The notes beneath the pieces are model-generated. The model saw only the letters and a program-made list of their open reading frames with translations. It did not search any database and was not told the DNA's origin. Below are positions 1 through 6,711 of a DNA stretch of 9,793 nucleotides, piece by piece. Every line of letters begins with the position of its first letter. The first letter of the stretch is position 1. This stretch comes from an uncultured cyanobacterium (lineage in GTDB: Bacteria; Cyanobacteriota; Cyanobacteriia; Phormidesmidales; Phormidesmidaceae), in contig CALHGI010000552.1 in the NCBI GenBank assembly GCA_938029995.1, forward strand, positions 1 through 9,793, given 5' to 3'. Position numbers and translations under genes: made by a program.

Positions 1-3000
1 GCCCATTCCATTAAGGGGGGGGCAGCCAGTGTTGATTTAGACACCATTAAAACCATTGCCCATCGCTTAGAAGATGCCTTTAAAGCGTTGTACAGTGACA
101 CAATCATCCTAGATGCCGAGCTAGAAACTCTGCTATTGCGAGCTTACGATTGCCTACGCCACCCCCTGCAGTCTCAAATCGAAACGGGTACTTATAATGA
201 GAAACAAGCCTTAGCAGCATTTGAACTGGTCTTTAACGAACTAGAAGAACGCCTTGGCCCAGCAGCTTTAAATGTTGCCGATAGCTTTATGCCCAGTGCC
301 ATCGATCTGGGGGTAGATATCGTAGCCTCAATTTTTGAGGTGGATGTGGATGAGGTATTAAAACAGCTACAAGAGGTGTGCACTCATCCTCAAAACTATG
401 ATTGTGGAGAAGAATTGCAAATACAGCTTGAGGTCTTAGCTGGGTTTGCCGAGCTGGTCGAGCTACCAGGGTTTACGGCGATTATGAATACGGCTCAAAC
501 AGCCGCCGGACAAAATTTTAATCAGCCATTACCGGTTATTGAGCAAATAGTGAAGGAGGTGGGAAATGCCCGCACCGCTATCCTGGCTGGCAATCGGGAA
601 ACACTGGATGGCCCCTCTGACATTCTACTAGCGATGACAGGTGGTGCCATAGCTGGGCCGGATGATCCTACCCACATGGACATATCTCCCCCTGAACAAA
701 TCGATGAATTGGATTTGGCTAACCTGGATCTGAATGCCCTGGATGCATCTGTCCCTGAGCAAATCCATGAATTAGATTTGGCCAACTTGGATCTTGATGC
801 CCTGGATGAGTCGGTAAACTATGGGGTAGATGCACCAGGTTCATTGAATAATGAAGCGGCCAGTCAAATATCGACCCTAGAGGAAATCTGGTCCATAGAT
901 GCCATAGAGTTTCCTTCCGTAGAACGGGTCAATGATGACATAGACCCGGTTCCTAATCCTCCCGATATTAAAGCGCTAGAAGATGTATGGGGTGAAGCCG
1001 AACCATCAGCAACAACATTAGATGTTGAGGTTACGGACTTTGAAGCTGTTATGGAGGAATCTCCTCCAGCCCCCCTAATAGAGCATTGGTCTGAACCACC
1101 ATCTACTTCTCCGTCGCCCGCATCTCCCGCATCAGAGACAACAGCAGACATCGCCCATGGGCCTGAGTCCTTCAATCCAGACGGGTCAGAATTTACAGAG
1201 CCAGAACTCACAGAACCTAAACCCACAGGTCTAGAGCTGCCAGAGCCAGCAGAACCAGAACTCACAGGTCTAGAATTCACAGGTCTAGAACTTACAGAAT
1301 CAGAACTCGCAGGTCTAGAGCTGCCAGAGCCAGCAGAGCCAGAACTCACAGAAGAGAACGTTGCTAGTACTACACCCCCCAACACCATTGAGTCTGCTAT
1401 GACCTTAATTGGTGAGGTGTATGACTCATTGCCCAATATCTCGACTGAAGCTATCCCGGTTGCCCCTCCGCCTCAGGCAACAAAACCAGCCGTTAAATCG
1501 GTGACCTCAAAATCTAAACCAAGACTATCCGCTAAAGTGGCCCTGGACCGCCTGGAAAGGATGGACAATTTGGTGGGAGAGTTATCCATTAACCGTAACA
1601 GTCTGTCGCTACAAAATGATCAGTTCCAGTACACGGTTCGTCAATTAGGTAAGAGATTTTCATCATTTCGCACTATTGTTAAACAGTTACAAAGTCTGTC
1701 GGATCAAATCTTAATCGCACCGGAGCGACAGAGCGTTGGAGCATTGCCTAATCTGTCCCAAACGGCTTTTGACTCCTTAGAAATGGACAGCTATGGCGAA
1801 ATAAATTTGTTGCTAGAAGGGGTATTAGAAGAAGTTTTCCAATTAGCCGAGTCGATTGATGATGTGGCCTTGTTTGCAGGACAGTCAAACCAGCTCCTCG
1901 AACATCAACATCGAACCCTGACCCAGCTGAGGGACGAACTGATGTGGTCGCGCATGGTGCCTTTAGATCGGGTATTAAAGCGATTTCCCCGAGTAATGCG
2001 AGAGCTAGCAACAACCCATCAAAAACCGGTTCAACTTAACCTCATAGGCACAGATGTTTTAGTGGATCGAGTCATGCTCGAAAAACTCTATGATCCACTA
2101 TTACATTTGTTGCGTAACGCCTTTGACCATGGGATTGAGAACACTAGCGAGCGACTTGCTTTAGGTAAACCGGCTGAGGGAAGCATCGAGATCCGGGCTT
2201 ATCACCAGGGCAACTATACGGTCATTGAAATTAGTGATGATGGGAAAGGACTAGATATCAATCGGATTAGCCAACGGGCTATCGAAGTTCAACTGCGGTC
2301 GCCAGAACAATTAGCGGCCATGTCAAAGCAACAAATTCAGCAGCTGATCTTTGAACCAGGGTTCTCAACGGCCCGTGAGGTGAGTGAACTCTCAGGACGT
2401 GGAGTAGGGCTTGATGTTGTCAAGGAGAATTTACAGGCTTTTAATGGCAAGCTATTACTAACAACGTCTCCGGCTAAAGGGACAACGTTTTTCCTCAAAA
2501 TACCCCTCACCCTCACCCTCACCAAGCTGGTTATCGGCAGCATTGGGACTACGGCCGTAGCGCTGGCCTCCGACAGTATTGAGGAAATTATCAAGCCCAT
2601 GGAGCAGCAGCTAAAATCCAATAGCGGCCAGAAATTTCTCCATTGGCGAGAGCAACTCATCCCGGTTTATGATTTGGCTGAGTATTTGACTTATCAGTGC
2701 CAAGTTCCTGAACAACTGCCCCAGGAATTAAAAGGAAGGCACAAAGCCCAGGGGCAAAATACAATGCTGATTATTCAACAGGGCGATGGAAAATTAGCGC
2801 TGAGTTTAGAACAGATTGTGACTGAACAGGAGCTGGTGATTAAACCGTTGGGCAAGGCTATTGCCGCACCCAGTTATATCAATGGCTGTACAGTATTGGC
2901 CGATGGTAGCCTGGTGCCAATTATTGATGGGGCGGCATTGATTCAGTTTGAGGCAGGCACATCTGGGGCAGGAGCCTTTGGAGCAGGTGTATCTACACCA

Positions 3001-3390
3001 CGACAAAGCCAGCCGCAGCGGACTCAAACTCTGATGATTATTGATGATTCATCGGCACTCCGCCGCACCCTGGCCCTAACGTTGAGCAAGGCCGGGTACC
3101 AGGTACTACAGGCTAAGGATGGTCGCGATGCGTTGGAACAACTGCAACGTGGCGCCCTGCCAAATCTGATTATCTGTGATGTGGAGATGCCTCGACTGAA
3201 TGGGTTTGAGTTTCTCAGTCAGCGACGGACGAATGCGGTCTGGGCCGAGATCCCCACGCTAATGCTGACATCCCGTGGCAATCATAAACACAAGACCCTG
3301 GCTAAACATCTGGGGGCCACGGACTACTTTACGAAGCCCTACATTGAGAAGGAATTTATAGGTGCGATCGCAGCCCATCTACAGCCATAG
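1..3390 (+). CDS. CheA-type hybrid histidine kinase (5' end outside window)
   Basis: Central kinase of a chemotaxis-like pathway: it autophosphorylates on a His in its own Hpt domain and passes phosphate to receiver domains. The frame is open from base 1, so 1129 residues are visible and the true start lies upstream; a TTG at 88 is not the start because the Hpt motif AHSIKGGA (His at residue 2) precedes it. Domains in visible-residue numbers: Hpt about 1-55; helical region about 60-200; acidic, Pro/Glu-rich linker with repeats about 225-500; dimerisation domain about 508-690; HATPase with N-box LRNAFDHG (N706), DDGKG (747-750) and GRGVGLD (799-805); CheW-like regulatory domain about 841-985; C-terminal receiver about 1009-1129 with D1015/D1016, phosphoacceptor D1060, T1090 and K1112. 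All catalytic motifs look intact. The layout matches cyanobacterial PixL/HmpE-type CheA proteins, which act on type IV pilus motility; which system this one belongs to is not visible. Confidence 0.95.
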   Translation, partial: AHSIKGGAASVDLDTIKTIAHRLEDAFKALYSDTIILDAELETLLLRAYDCLRHPLQSQIETGTYNEKQALAAFELVFNELEERLGPAALNVADSFMPSAIDLGVDIVASIFEVDVDEVLKQLQEVCTHPQNYDCGEELQIQLEVLAGFAELVELPGFTAIMNTAQTAAGQNFNQPLPVIEQIVKEVGNARTAILAGNRETLDGPSDILLAMTGGAIAGPDDPTHMDISPPEQIDELDLANLDLNALDASVPEQIHELDLANLDLDALDESVNYGVDAPGSLNNEAASQISTLEEIWSIDAIEFPSVERVNDDIDPVPNPPDIKALEDVWGEAEPSATTLDVEVTDFEAVMEESPPAPLIEHWSEPPSTSPSPASPASETTADIAHGPESFNPDGSEFTEPELTEPKPTGLELPEPAEPELTGLEFTGLELTESELAGLELPEPAEPELTEENVASTTPPNTIESAMTLIGEVYDSLPNISTEAIPVAPPPQATKPAVKSVTSKSKPRLSAKVALDRLERMDNLVGELSINRNSLSLQNDQFQYTVRQLGKRFSSFRTIVKQLQSLSDQILIAPERQSVGALPNLSQTAFDSLEMDSYGEINLLLEGVLEEVFQLAESIDDVALFAGQSNQLLEHQHRTLTQLRDELMWSRMVPLDRVLKRFPRVMRELATTHQKPVQLNLIGTDVLVDRVMLEKLYDPLLHLLRNAFDHGIENTSERLALGKPAEGSIEIRAYHQGNYTVIEISDDGKGLDINRISQRAIEVQLRSPEQLAAMSKQQIQQLIFEPGFSTAREVSELSGRGVGLDVVKENLQAFNGKLLLTTSPAKGTTFFLKIPLTLTLTKLVIGSIGTTAVALASDSIEEIIKPMEQQLKSNSGQKFLHWREQLIPVYDLAEYLTYQCQVPEQLPQELKGRHKAQGQNTMLIIQQGDGKLALSLEQIVTEQELVIKPLGKAIAAPSYINGCTVLADGSLVPIIDGAALIQFEAGTSGAGAFGAGVSTPRQSQPQRTQTLMIIDDSSALRRTLALTLSKAGYQVLQAKDGRDALEQLQRGALPNLIICDVEMPRLNGFEFLSQRRTNAVWAEIPTLMLTSRGNHKHKTLAKHLGATDYFTKPYIEKEFIGAIAAHLQP
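691..816 (+). repeat. Two tandem 63-bp in-frame repeats in the cheA linker
   Basis: Two adjacent 63-bp units (691-753 and 754-816) encode 21 residues each, both beginning PEQI and continuing ELDLANLDL. They match at 52 of 63 bases and 18 of 21 residues, and most base differences are synonymous. The units sit in the acidic linker between the helical N-terminal region and the dimerisation domain. Confidence 0.85.
1226..1350 (+). repeat. In-frame Glu/Pro/Leu repeat region in cheA
   Basis: CAGGTCTAGA occurs four times, at 1226, 1265, 1280 and 1310. The spacings are 39, 15 and 30 bases, all multiples of three. Two 41-bp copies (1226-1266 and 1310-1350) differ at a single base. The encoded peptide is a low-complexity run of TGLEL and PEPAEPEL blocks, probably a flexible acidic linker. 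Near-identity at DNA level suggests recent duplication and possible length variation between strains. Confidence 0.85.
3364..3371. repeat. HIP1 octamer GCGATCGC
   Basis: Exact palindromic octamer GCGATCGC near the 3' end of the cheA gene. This motif is strongly over-represented in many cyanobacterial genomes and supports that origin. Confidence 0.8.
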
Positions 3391-3392
3391 CC

Positions 3393-3842
3393 ATGACTAT
3401 CCAAACCCTTGCCAACGACGTCAAAACCCTGAGACTCATCACCATGGGTCTTGGTGAACTAACCATTGCCTGTCGTATTGAGACAGTCTATAAGGTGGTC
3501 GCCCAGTCTAAAATCCACAGCAGTGGTCTAGGTTATACAGGATTAACCCACATTGATGGTCATGCGGCCGTCGTGGTTGATTTACACCACAAACTATTCA
3601 ACACATCCATTGCGGACCAGCGGGGCTACTTTGTCATCCTTAAACCCCAGGTGGGAGATTTAGTAGCTATTCCAGTCACAACATCACCAAACCTTATGGA
3701 CATACCGCGAGACCATGTCAAGGTCTTGCCAGCAGCCTATCGTCAATCCGATACGCTCAACATTGCTAGCCATGTGGCGGTTGTCCCCCATGGAGATAAA
3801 ACACTTACCCTCTTCATCGTCGACGAAAATGCCCTAATCTAA
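3393..3842 (+). CDS. CheW-like chemotaxis adaptor protein
   Basis: A 149-residue protein consisting essentially of one CheW domain, the cytoplasmic adaptor fold that links CheA to methyl-accepting receptors. The pattern of short beta strands fits CheW: LRLITMGLGELTIACRIETVYKVV at the start, then GLTHIDGHAAVVVDLHHKLF, which matches the conserved region where CheW proteins have a G...(I/V)(D/N)L(R/A) motif, and a C-terminal KTLTLFIVDE strand. The ATG lies only 2 nt after the cheA TAG, so the two are co-transcribed and probably coupled by reinitiation; no clear Shine-Dalgarno sequence is seen, since the upstream bases are the end of cheA. Sequence conservation is modest, as is common for cyanobacterial CheW paralogues, so the family call is firm but the partner receptor is unknown. 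The TAA stop lies inside the TCTAA repeat that borders the following inverted-repeat segment. Confidence 0.85.
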   Translation: MTIQTLANDVKTLRLITMGLGELTIACRIETVYKVVAQSKIHSSGLGYTGLTHIDGHAAVVVDLHHKLFNTSIADQRGYFVILKPQVGDLVAIPVTTSPNLMDIPRDHVKVLPAAYRQSDTLNIASHVAVVPHGDKTLTLFIVDENALI

Positions 3843-3934
3843 AGGGGCGTTGCTGATCCTCGGTATGATTTCGACTGAACCATGCCGTTCTAGAGTGCGT
3901 CTGATCGATCTTCGTCCCCTAAATCAGCAACGGC
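3843..3934. mobile_element. Candidate 92-bp MITE-like inverted-repeat element
   Basis: CGTTGCTGAT at 3848-3857 is matched by its exact reverse complement at 3923-3932. The segment is flanked on both sides by TCTAA (3838-3842 and 3935-3939), as a target-site duplication would be. Inside is a second potential stem, CGGTATG (3861-3867) with CATGCCG (3881-3887), containing one G-U pair. It encodes nothing. Ends of the form GGCGTTGCTGAT resemble termini I recall from cyanobacterial insertion sequences, but this is memory, not a search. The outermost bases of the two ends do not match perfectly. Alternatively it is a long-loop hairpin acting as a terminator between the converging genes. Confidence 0.45.
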
Positions 3935-3995
3935 TCTAAGGGCCATCCACCAGCAAGAAAACATCTTTTCCCCAGACTTAGCATCAGTCTCCCAG

Positions 3996-4952
3996 TTAGA
4001 GATTGTGAGATTTCAACCAATCCAATATCAACCCATTAACCAACTCTGGACGTTCATCATGGGGGCAATGCCCTGTGTCTGGAATGGATTGAAACGCGAC
4101 GATTTTCCCAGGATCATCGGCCATTTCTTGATAGAGCGTCGCACCTTGAATTGGGGTCCAAGGATCGGTTTCGCCCCAAAGCACTAGCAGTGGGTGCTGA
4201 ATCTGCGGCAAAAGCTCACTGGGCCGTGGCCCGGGCGGAGCCGTCAAAATTGAAGCAAACACCTTCTGAGCCCCCAGATCACAGGAAGGACGATAGAGGA
4301 TTTCCACCAATTCAGGCGTAATGGCATCGCGGTTGCCATAAACCTGCTTAAGGGCACTCCGAATGCGGAATTTTTGGCGCACCTGCTCAAAAATTAGCGG
4401 CCCCATGACCGAATTACTAACGACCTTACTAAACACCCCCATCACGACACTGAGCGGACGAGGTAAATCTTCGGGACGATGGTTAAGGCTACCAGCACAA
4501 TTGAGCAGCACCCCACCTTGGGCCATATCAGGGGAGTTAGCCAAGGTCATCAAAACCAACAGTCCCCCAATGGAATTACCCACAAAAACGGCCGGGACAC
4601 CGATATGGTGCTGCCAAAAATCCCGTAGAAGGACTTCCCACAGATCTAATGAATAATCTAGGGCTGGTTTTTCAGAGCCCCCAAATCCCAGAAGGTCCAA
4701 GGCATAGACCTGATAGCCCGCCGCTGCCAAAACAGGAATATTCTTACGCCAGTGACCAATGGATGCCCCAAACCCATGAATCAACACTAGGGGGACACCA
4801 TCGCCTTCAACGGTGTACCGAATATCGTAACCTCGCCAGTTCCAAATCATGGGCTGGCATGGGCCAAGGCCCTTGACAGAGGGAGTATTAGGAGATTTAA
4901 GTGAATCTAAATCACGGGATTTGAGGGGGGGATTAACGGTTTGGCCAGTCAT
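3996..4952 (-). CDS. Alpha/beta hydrolase
   Basis: A 318-residue alpha/beta-hydrolase-fold enzyme. Visible elements: oxyanion-hole motif HGFG (59-62), strand motif ALDLLGFGGSEKP (84-96), nucleophile elbow GNSIGG with S127, acid WGETDPW with D263, and C-terminal GHCPHDE with H295, so a Ser-Asp-His triad is complete. No signal peptide is evident, which suggests a cytoplasmic or stroma-like location. The sequence style (WRGYDIRYTVEG..PLVLIHGFGAS) resembles cyanobacterial and plastid hydrolases related to chlorophyll dephytylase/pheophytinase; this is a resemblance, and the substrate cannot be read from sequence. The chosen ATG overlaps the stop of the upstream DUF4058 gene as ATGA, indicating translational coupling. 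The first 34 residues are polar and look unconserved, so initiation at M35 (MIWNWRGY) is an alternative. Confidence 0.88.
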   Translation of the reverse strand: MTGQTVNPPLKSRDLDSLKSPNTPSVKGLGPCQPMIWNWRGYDIRYTVEGDGVPLVLIHGFGASIGHWRKNIPVLAAAGYQVYALDLLGFGGSEKPALDYSLDLWEVLLRDFWQHHIGVPAVFVGNSIGGLLVLMTLANSPDMAQGGVLLNCAGSLNHRPEDLPRPLSVVMGVFSKVVSNSVMGPLIFEQVRQKFRIRSALKQVYGNRDAITPELVEILYRPSCDLGAQKVFASILTAPPGPRPSELLPQIQHPLLVLWGETDPWTPIQGATLYQEMADDPGKIVAFQSIPDTGHCPHDERPELVNGLILDWLKSHNL

Positions 4953-5818
4953 GCCTGCAGATGTGCGCTACGGTTTTTGAGCTTTACCTCATCATATCCG
5001 TTTGCGATCTGGCCTGATTGCCGCAGCCCCGCCTGCTCCAACAAACTTGCTAGCCAACGCTGGGCCTCCGGACGGAGAGGCGGAATGGGATCCCGCTCAT
5101 AGTTGATGGAAAAGTTATAGGTGGACCCGGCACAGGTATCGATCAGGGCCTGTTTCAAATCAACCGTACAGGAGGCTTGGGCCCCCTCTCCATCTTGGGG
5201 ACGACTCAGGGGCAGGGTAAGCGGAGGGATAGGGGCATTAACCTGCCAGGTGTACAGTTCGGCTTTGGGACGCTGATCGCTACGACTGACTAAAACTTGA
5301 TAGTCCGCATCACTTGGACCATAGGCAGAAACGGGTTCCCACCCTCGCAATAGGTCAATCTCAACAAAGTGAGTATCACCACCAAAAATAGCCTCGCAGC
5401 GTTGTTCGTAGTTTTCTCGACCACGACCTGGGCGTTTTCTCTGCGGTGTGAGGACCTCAACAATGGTCACCGTTGTACCAATTTGATGGTCGATGACTTC
5501 TATATAGTCCTCTTTAATCGTTTGAGGAACAGCAATGTAAGTGGGGATGGGTTGTTGGGAAGGGTCAACAGAACCGTTCACCCCGTTTGCCGTTGCCCCC
5601 AGGGTTCCACTACTACAGTTTGATTGGCCCGACTGCTCTACCACCAGGCTATCTTCACCGCTGACACGATAGACCCGTTGACGGATAATGATGTTGTATC
5701 GGTCAGAGACTTCCTTCCGCAGAAGGTTGGCCAATGCGGTAACAAACCGTGGATGAATGGTCGGCCACAGGTCGGGATGTTCCAGGTAAGGGTTCATGCC
5801 GGGAAACATATCAGGCAT
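4949..5818 (-). CDS. DUF4058 family protein
   Basis: A 289-residue protein with the hallmark N-terminus of DUF4058, MPDMFPGMNPYLEHPDLWP, and a full-length body. Further family-like blocks are VTIVEVLTPQRKRPGRGRENY (117-137), HFVEIDLLRG (150-159), DYQVLVSR (172-179) and the C-terminal NYERDPIPPL (239-248). The family is common in cyanobacteria, often in many copies, and has no established function. The EVL-x(6)-K and later ExD spacing recalls the core of PD-(D/E)XK nuclease-like proteins such as Uma2, but that is only a resemblance. The start is supported by AGAGG 7 nt upstream. Residues about 62-90 (Ser/Gly/Asn-rich) look like a variable loop. The TGA stop overlaps the start of the hydrolase, so the two form one unit. 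Confidence 0.88.
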   Translation of the reverse strand: MPDMFPGMNPYLEHPDLWPTIHPRFVTALANLLRKEVSDRYNIIIRQRVYRVSGEDSLVVEQSGQSNCSSGTLGATANGVNGSVDPSQQPIPTYIAVPQTIKEDYIEVIDHQIGTTVTIVEVLTPQRKRPGRGRENYEQRCEAIFGGDTHFVEIDLLRGWEPVSAYGPSDADYQVLVSRSDQRPKAELYTWQVNAPIPPLTLPLSRPQDGEGAQASCTVDLKQALIDTCAGSTYNFSINYERDPIPPLRPEAQRWLASLLEQAGLRQSGQIANGYDEVKLKNRSAHLQA

Positions 5819-5825
5819 TAAAAAA

Positions 5826-5830
5826 CCTCT
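5826..5830 (-). promoter_or_regulatory. Ribosome binding site of the DUF4058 gene
   Basis: Read on the minus strand, AGAGG is followed by a 7-nt spacer (TTTTTTA) and the ATG. This supports the start at 5818 rather than the second Met three codons later. Confidence 0.6.
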
Positions 5831-5839
5831 GAATGATCA

Positions 5840-6043
5840 ATGACTGGGTCTTTGTGGCAAATAAACCTTGTCCACGTTCAGAATGGTCGTTTTGACCTAG
5901 GGAAACTACAGGGTTCACTTGGCCGTGGTTTAAAGCTCGTATTAAACGAGTCGCTGGGTAAGGGTGCTAACCAAACGGCCGGACATATTCTCCATAAAAT
6001 TCTAACAAGTAGACTATTTGATGGGGAATATTGTCGTTCATAG
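5840..6043 (+). CDS. Doubtful small ORF, 67 aa
   Basis: I do not recognise this ORF. It would encode 67 residues including RFDLGKLQGSLGRGLKLVLN, with ordinary-looking codon choice and no low complexity. A stop two codons upstream means the ATG at 5840 is the earliest start. It would be divergent from the DUF4058 gene with only 21 bases between the two start codons, and I see no clear Shine-Dalgarno sequence. It could be a small real gene, the decayed remnant of a larger one, or chance. Confidence 0.22.
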   Translation: MTGSLWQINLVHVQNGRFDLGKLQGSLGRGLKLVLNESLGKGANQTAGHILHKILTSRLFDGEYCRS

Positions 6044-6288
6044 TTACGGGCATTCTAACTTAAGGATAACGCGATAAAACTATGTATGTTTGACCACCAT
6101 GAATAAGAGTAAGGACTTGCTCAAGGTGCGCGTAGTTTCTTAGATCAGGAATAGGTTAAACATTTAGGCGATTTGTAGGACTTCATAAAATCTTTTCACA
6201 GGGCTCATCAACAAACAGGATTTTAGTCAGATTTTATTAAGTGCTCAATCACAGGAAAAGCCAGGCTCTCGTCAAAATATGGTGAATT
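6044..6288. other. Gene-free stretch upstream of the TPR gene
   Basis: Together with the doubtful ORF before it, this makes about 470 bases without a firm gene. It is A/T-rich and I see no RNA gene, strong hairpin or repeat in it. A weak sigma-70-like pair, TTTAGG (6163-6168) and TAAAAT (6186-6191) with 17 nt between, could be the promoter of the TPR gene, but the match is poor. Confidence 0.4.
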
Positions 6289-6711
6289 ATGGAATTTTCG
6301 AATAACGCATGGGTCGTACTAGCCGTCATGCTGGCTATTTTGGGTATGGGAGGCGGTGCGATCGCAACCACAACGCTACGGCCCTTGGGGCGGCGGACTC
6401 CCTTCAAAACGCCCATTACAGACCTATCCATCCCCATTAGCGGCGAAGCTCGCCATCAGTTTAACCAAGGGATCTTGGCCTATCGGGAAGGGGGCTATGC
6501 CAAGGCCATTGATTGTTTTACCAAGGTCCTTAACGGTGAGCCCACCCTAGCCGAAGCATTCCATAATCGCGCCAGAGCCCAAGCCAATTTAGCCAAACAG
6601 CAGGCGGCGGTAGACGATTTCGTCGCAGCCAGCGATCTGTATGATCGCCAGGGATCAAAACCAGGGATTGACTGGATCAAAACCGATTTAGATGTACTAA
6701 TCAAATTTTAG
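6289..6711 (+). CDS. Small membrane-anchored TPR protein
   Basis: A 140-residue protein with one hydrophobic N-terminal segment (about residues 7-27, WVVLAVMLAILGMGGGAIA), which could be a membrane anchor or an uncleaved signal, followed by a basic stretch RPLGRR and two TPR helix pairs: about 54-86 (ARHQFNQGILAYREGGYAKA onward) and about 88-122 (LAEAFHNRARAQANLAKQQA onward). TPR units bind other proteins, so this is probably a small scaffold on the membrane; the partner is unknown. If the positive-inside rule holds, RPLGRR after the segment would favour a cytoplasmic TPR part. The ATG at 6289 precedes the hydrophobic segment directly; a GGTG four bases upstream is at best a weak ribosome site. 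It stands alone, far from both neighbours. Confidence 0.82.
   Translation: MEFSNNAWVVLAVMLAILGMGGGAIATTTLRPLGRRTPFKTPITDLSIPISGEARHQFNQGILAYREGGYAKAIDCFTKVLNGEPTLAEAFHNRARAQANLAKQQAAVDDFVAASDLYDRQGSKPGIDWIKTDLDVLIKF
6358..6365. repeat. HIP1 octamer GCGATCGC
   Basis: Exact octamer inside the TPR gene, at the end of the codons for the hydrophobic segment (Gly-Ala-Ile-Ala). Confidence 0.8.

Noticed and set aside
864..1436. Long minus-strand open frame (190 codons) opposite cheA
   Set aside because: It is rich in Ser/Gly/Val because it mirrors the repetitive Glu/Pro/Leu linker codons of cheA; no domain is visible and it lies wholly inside an intact gene.
3393..3842. CheW frame as a fused part of cheA
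   Set aside because: A TAG stop separates the two, the second frame has its own ATG 2 nt later, and cheA already has its own complete CheW-like domain and receiver.
3974..3990. Short stem AGACT/AGTCT after the hydrolase stop as a terminator
   Set aside because: Only 5 bp and no T run follows on the minus strand; too weak to call.
4363..4876. Plus-strand open frames opposite the hydrolase gene
   Set aside because: They overlap a complete hydrolase with intact catalytic motifs and show no recognisable protein features.
5369..5821. Two plus-strand frames opposite the DUF4058 gene
   Set aside because: They are mirrors of a well-supported family member and have no features of their own.
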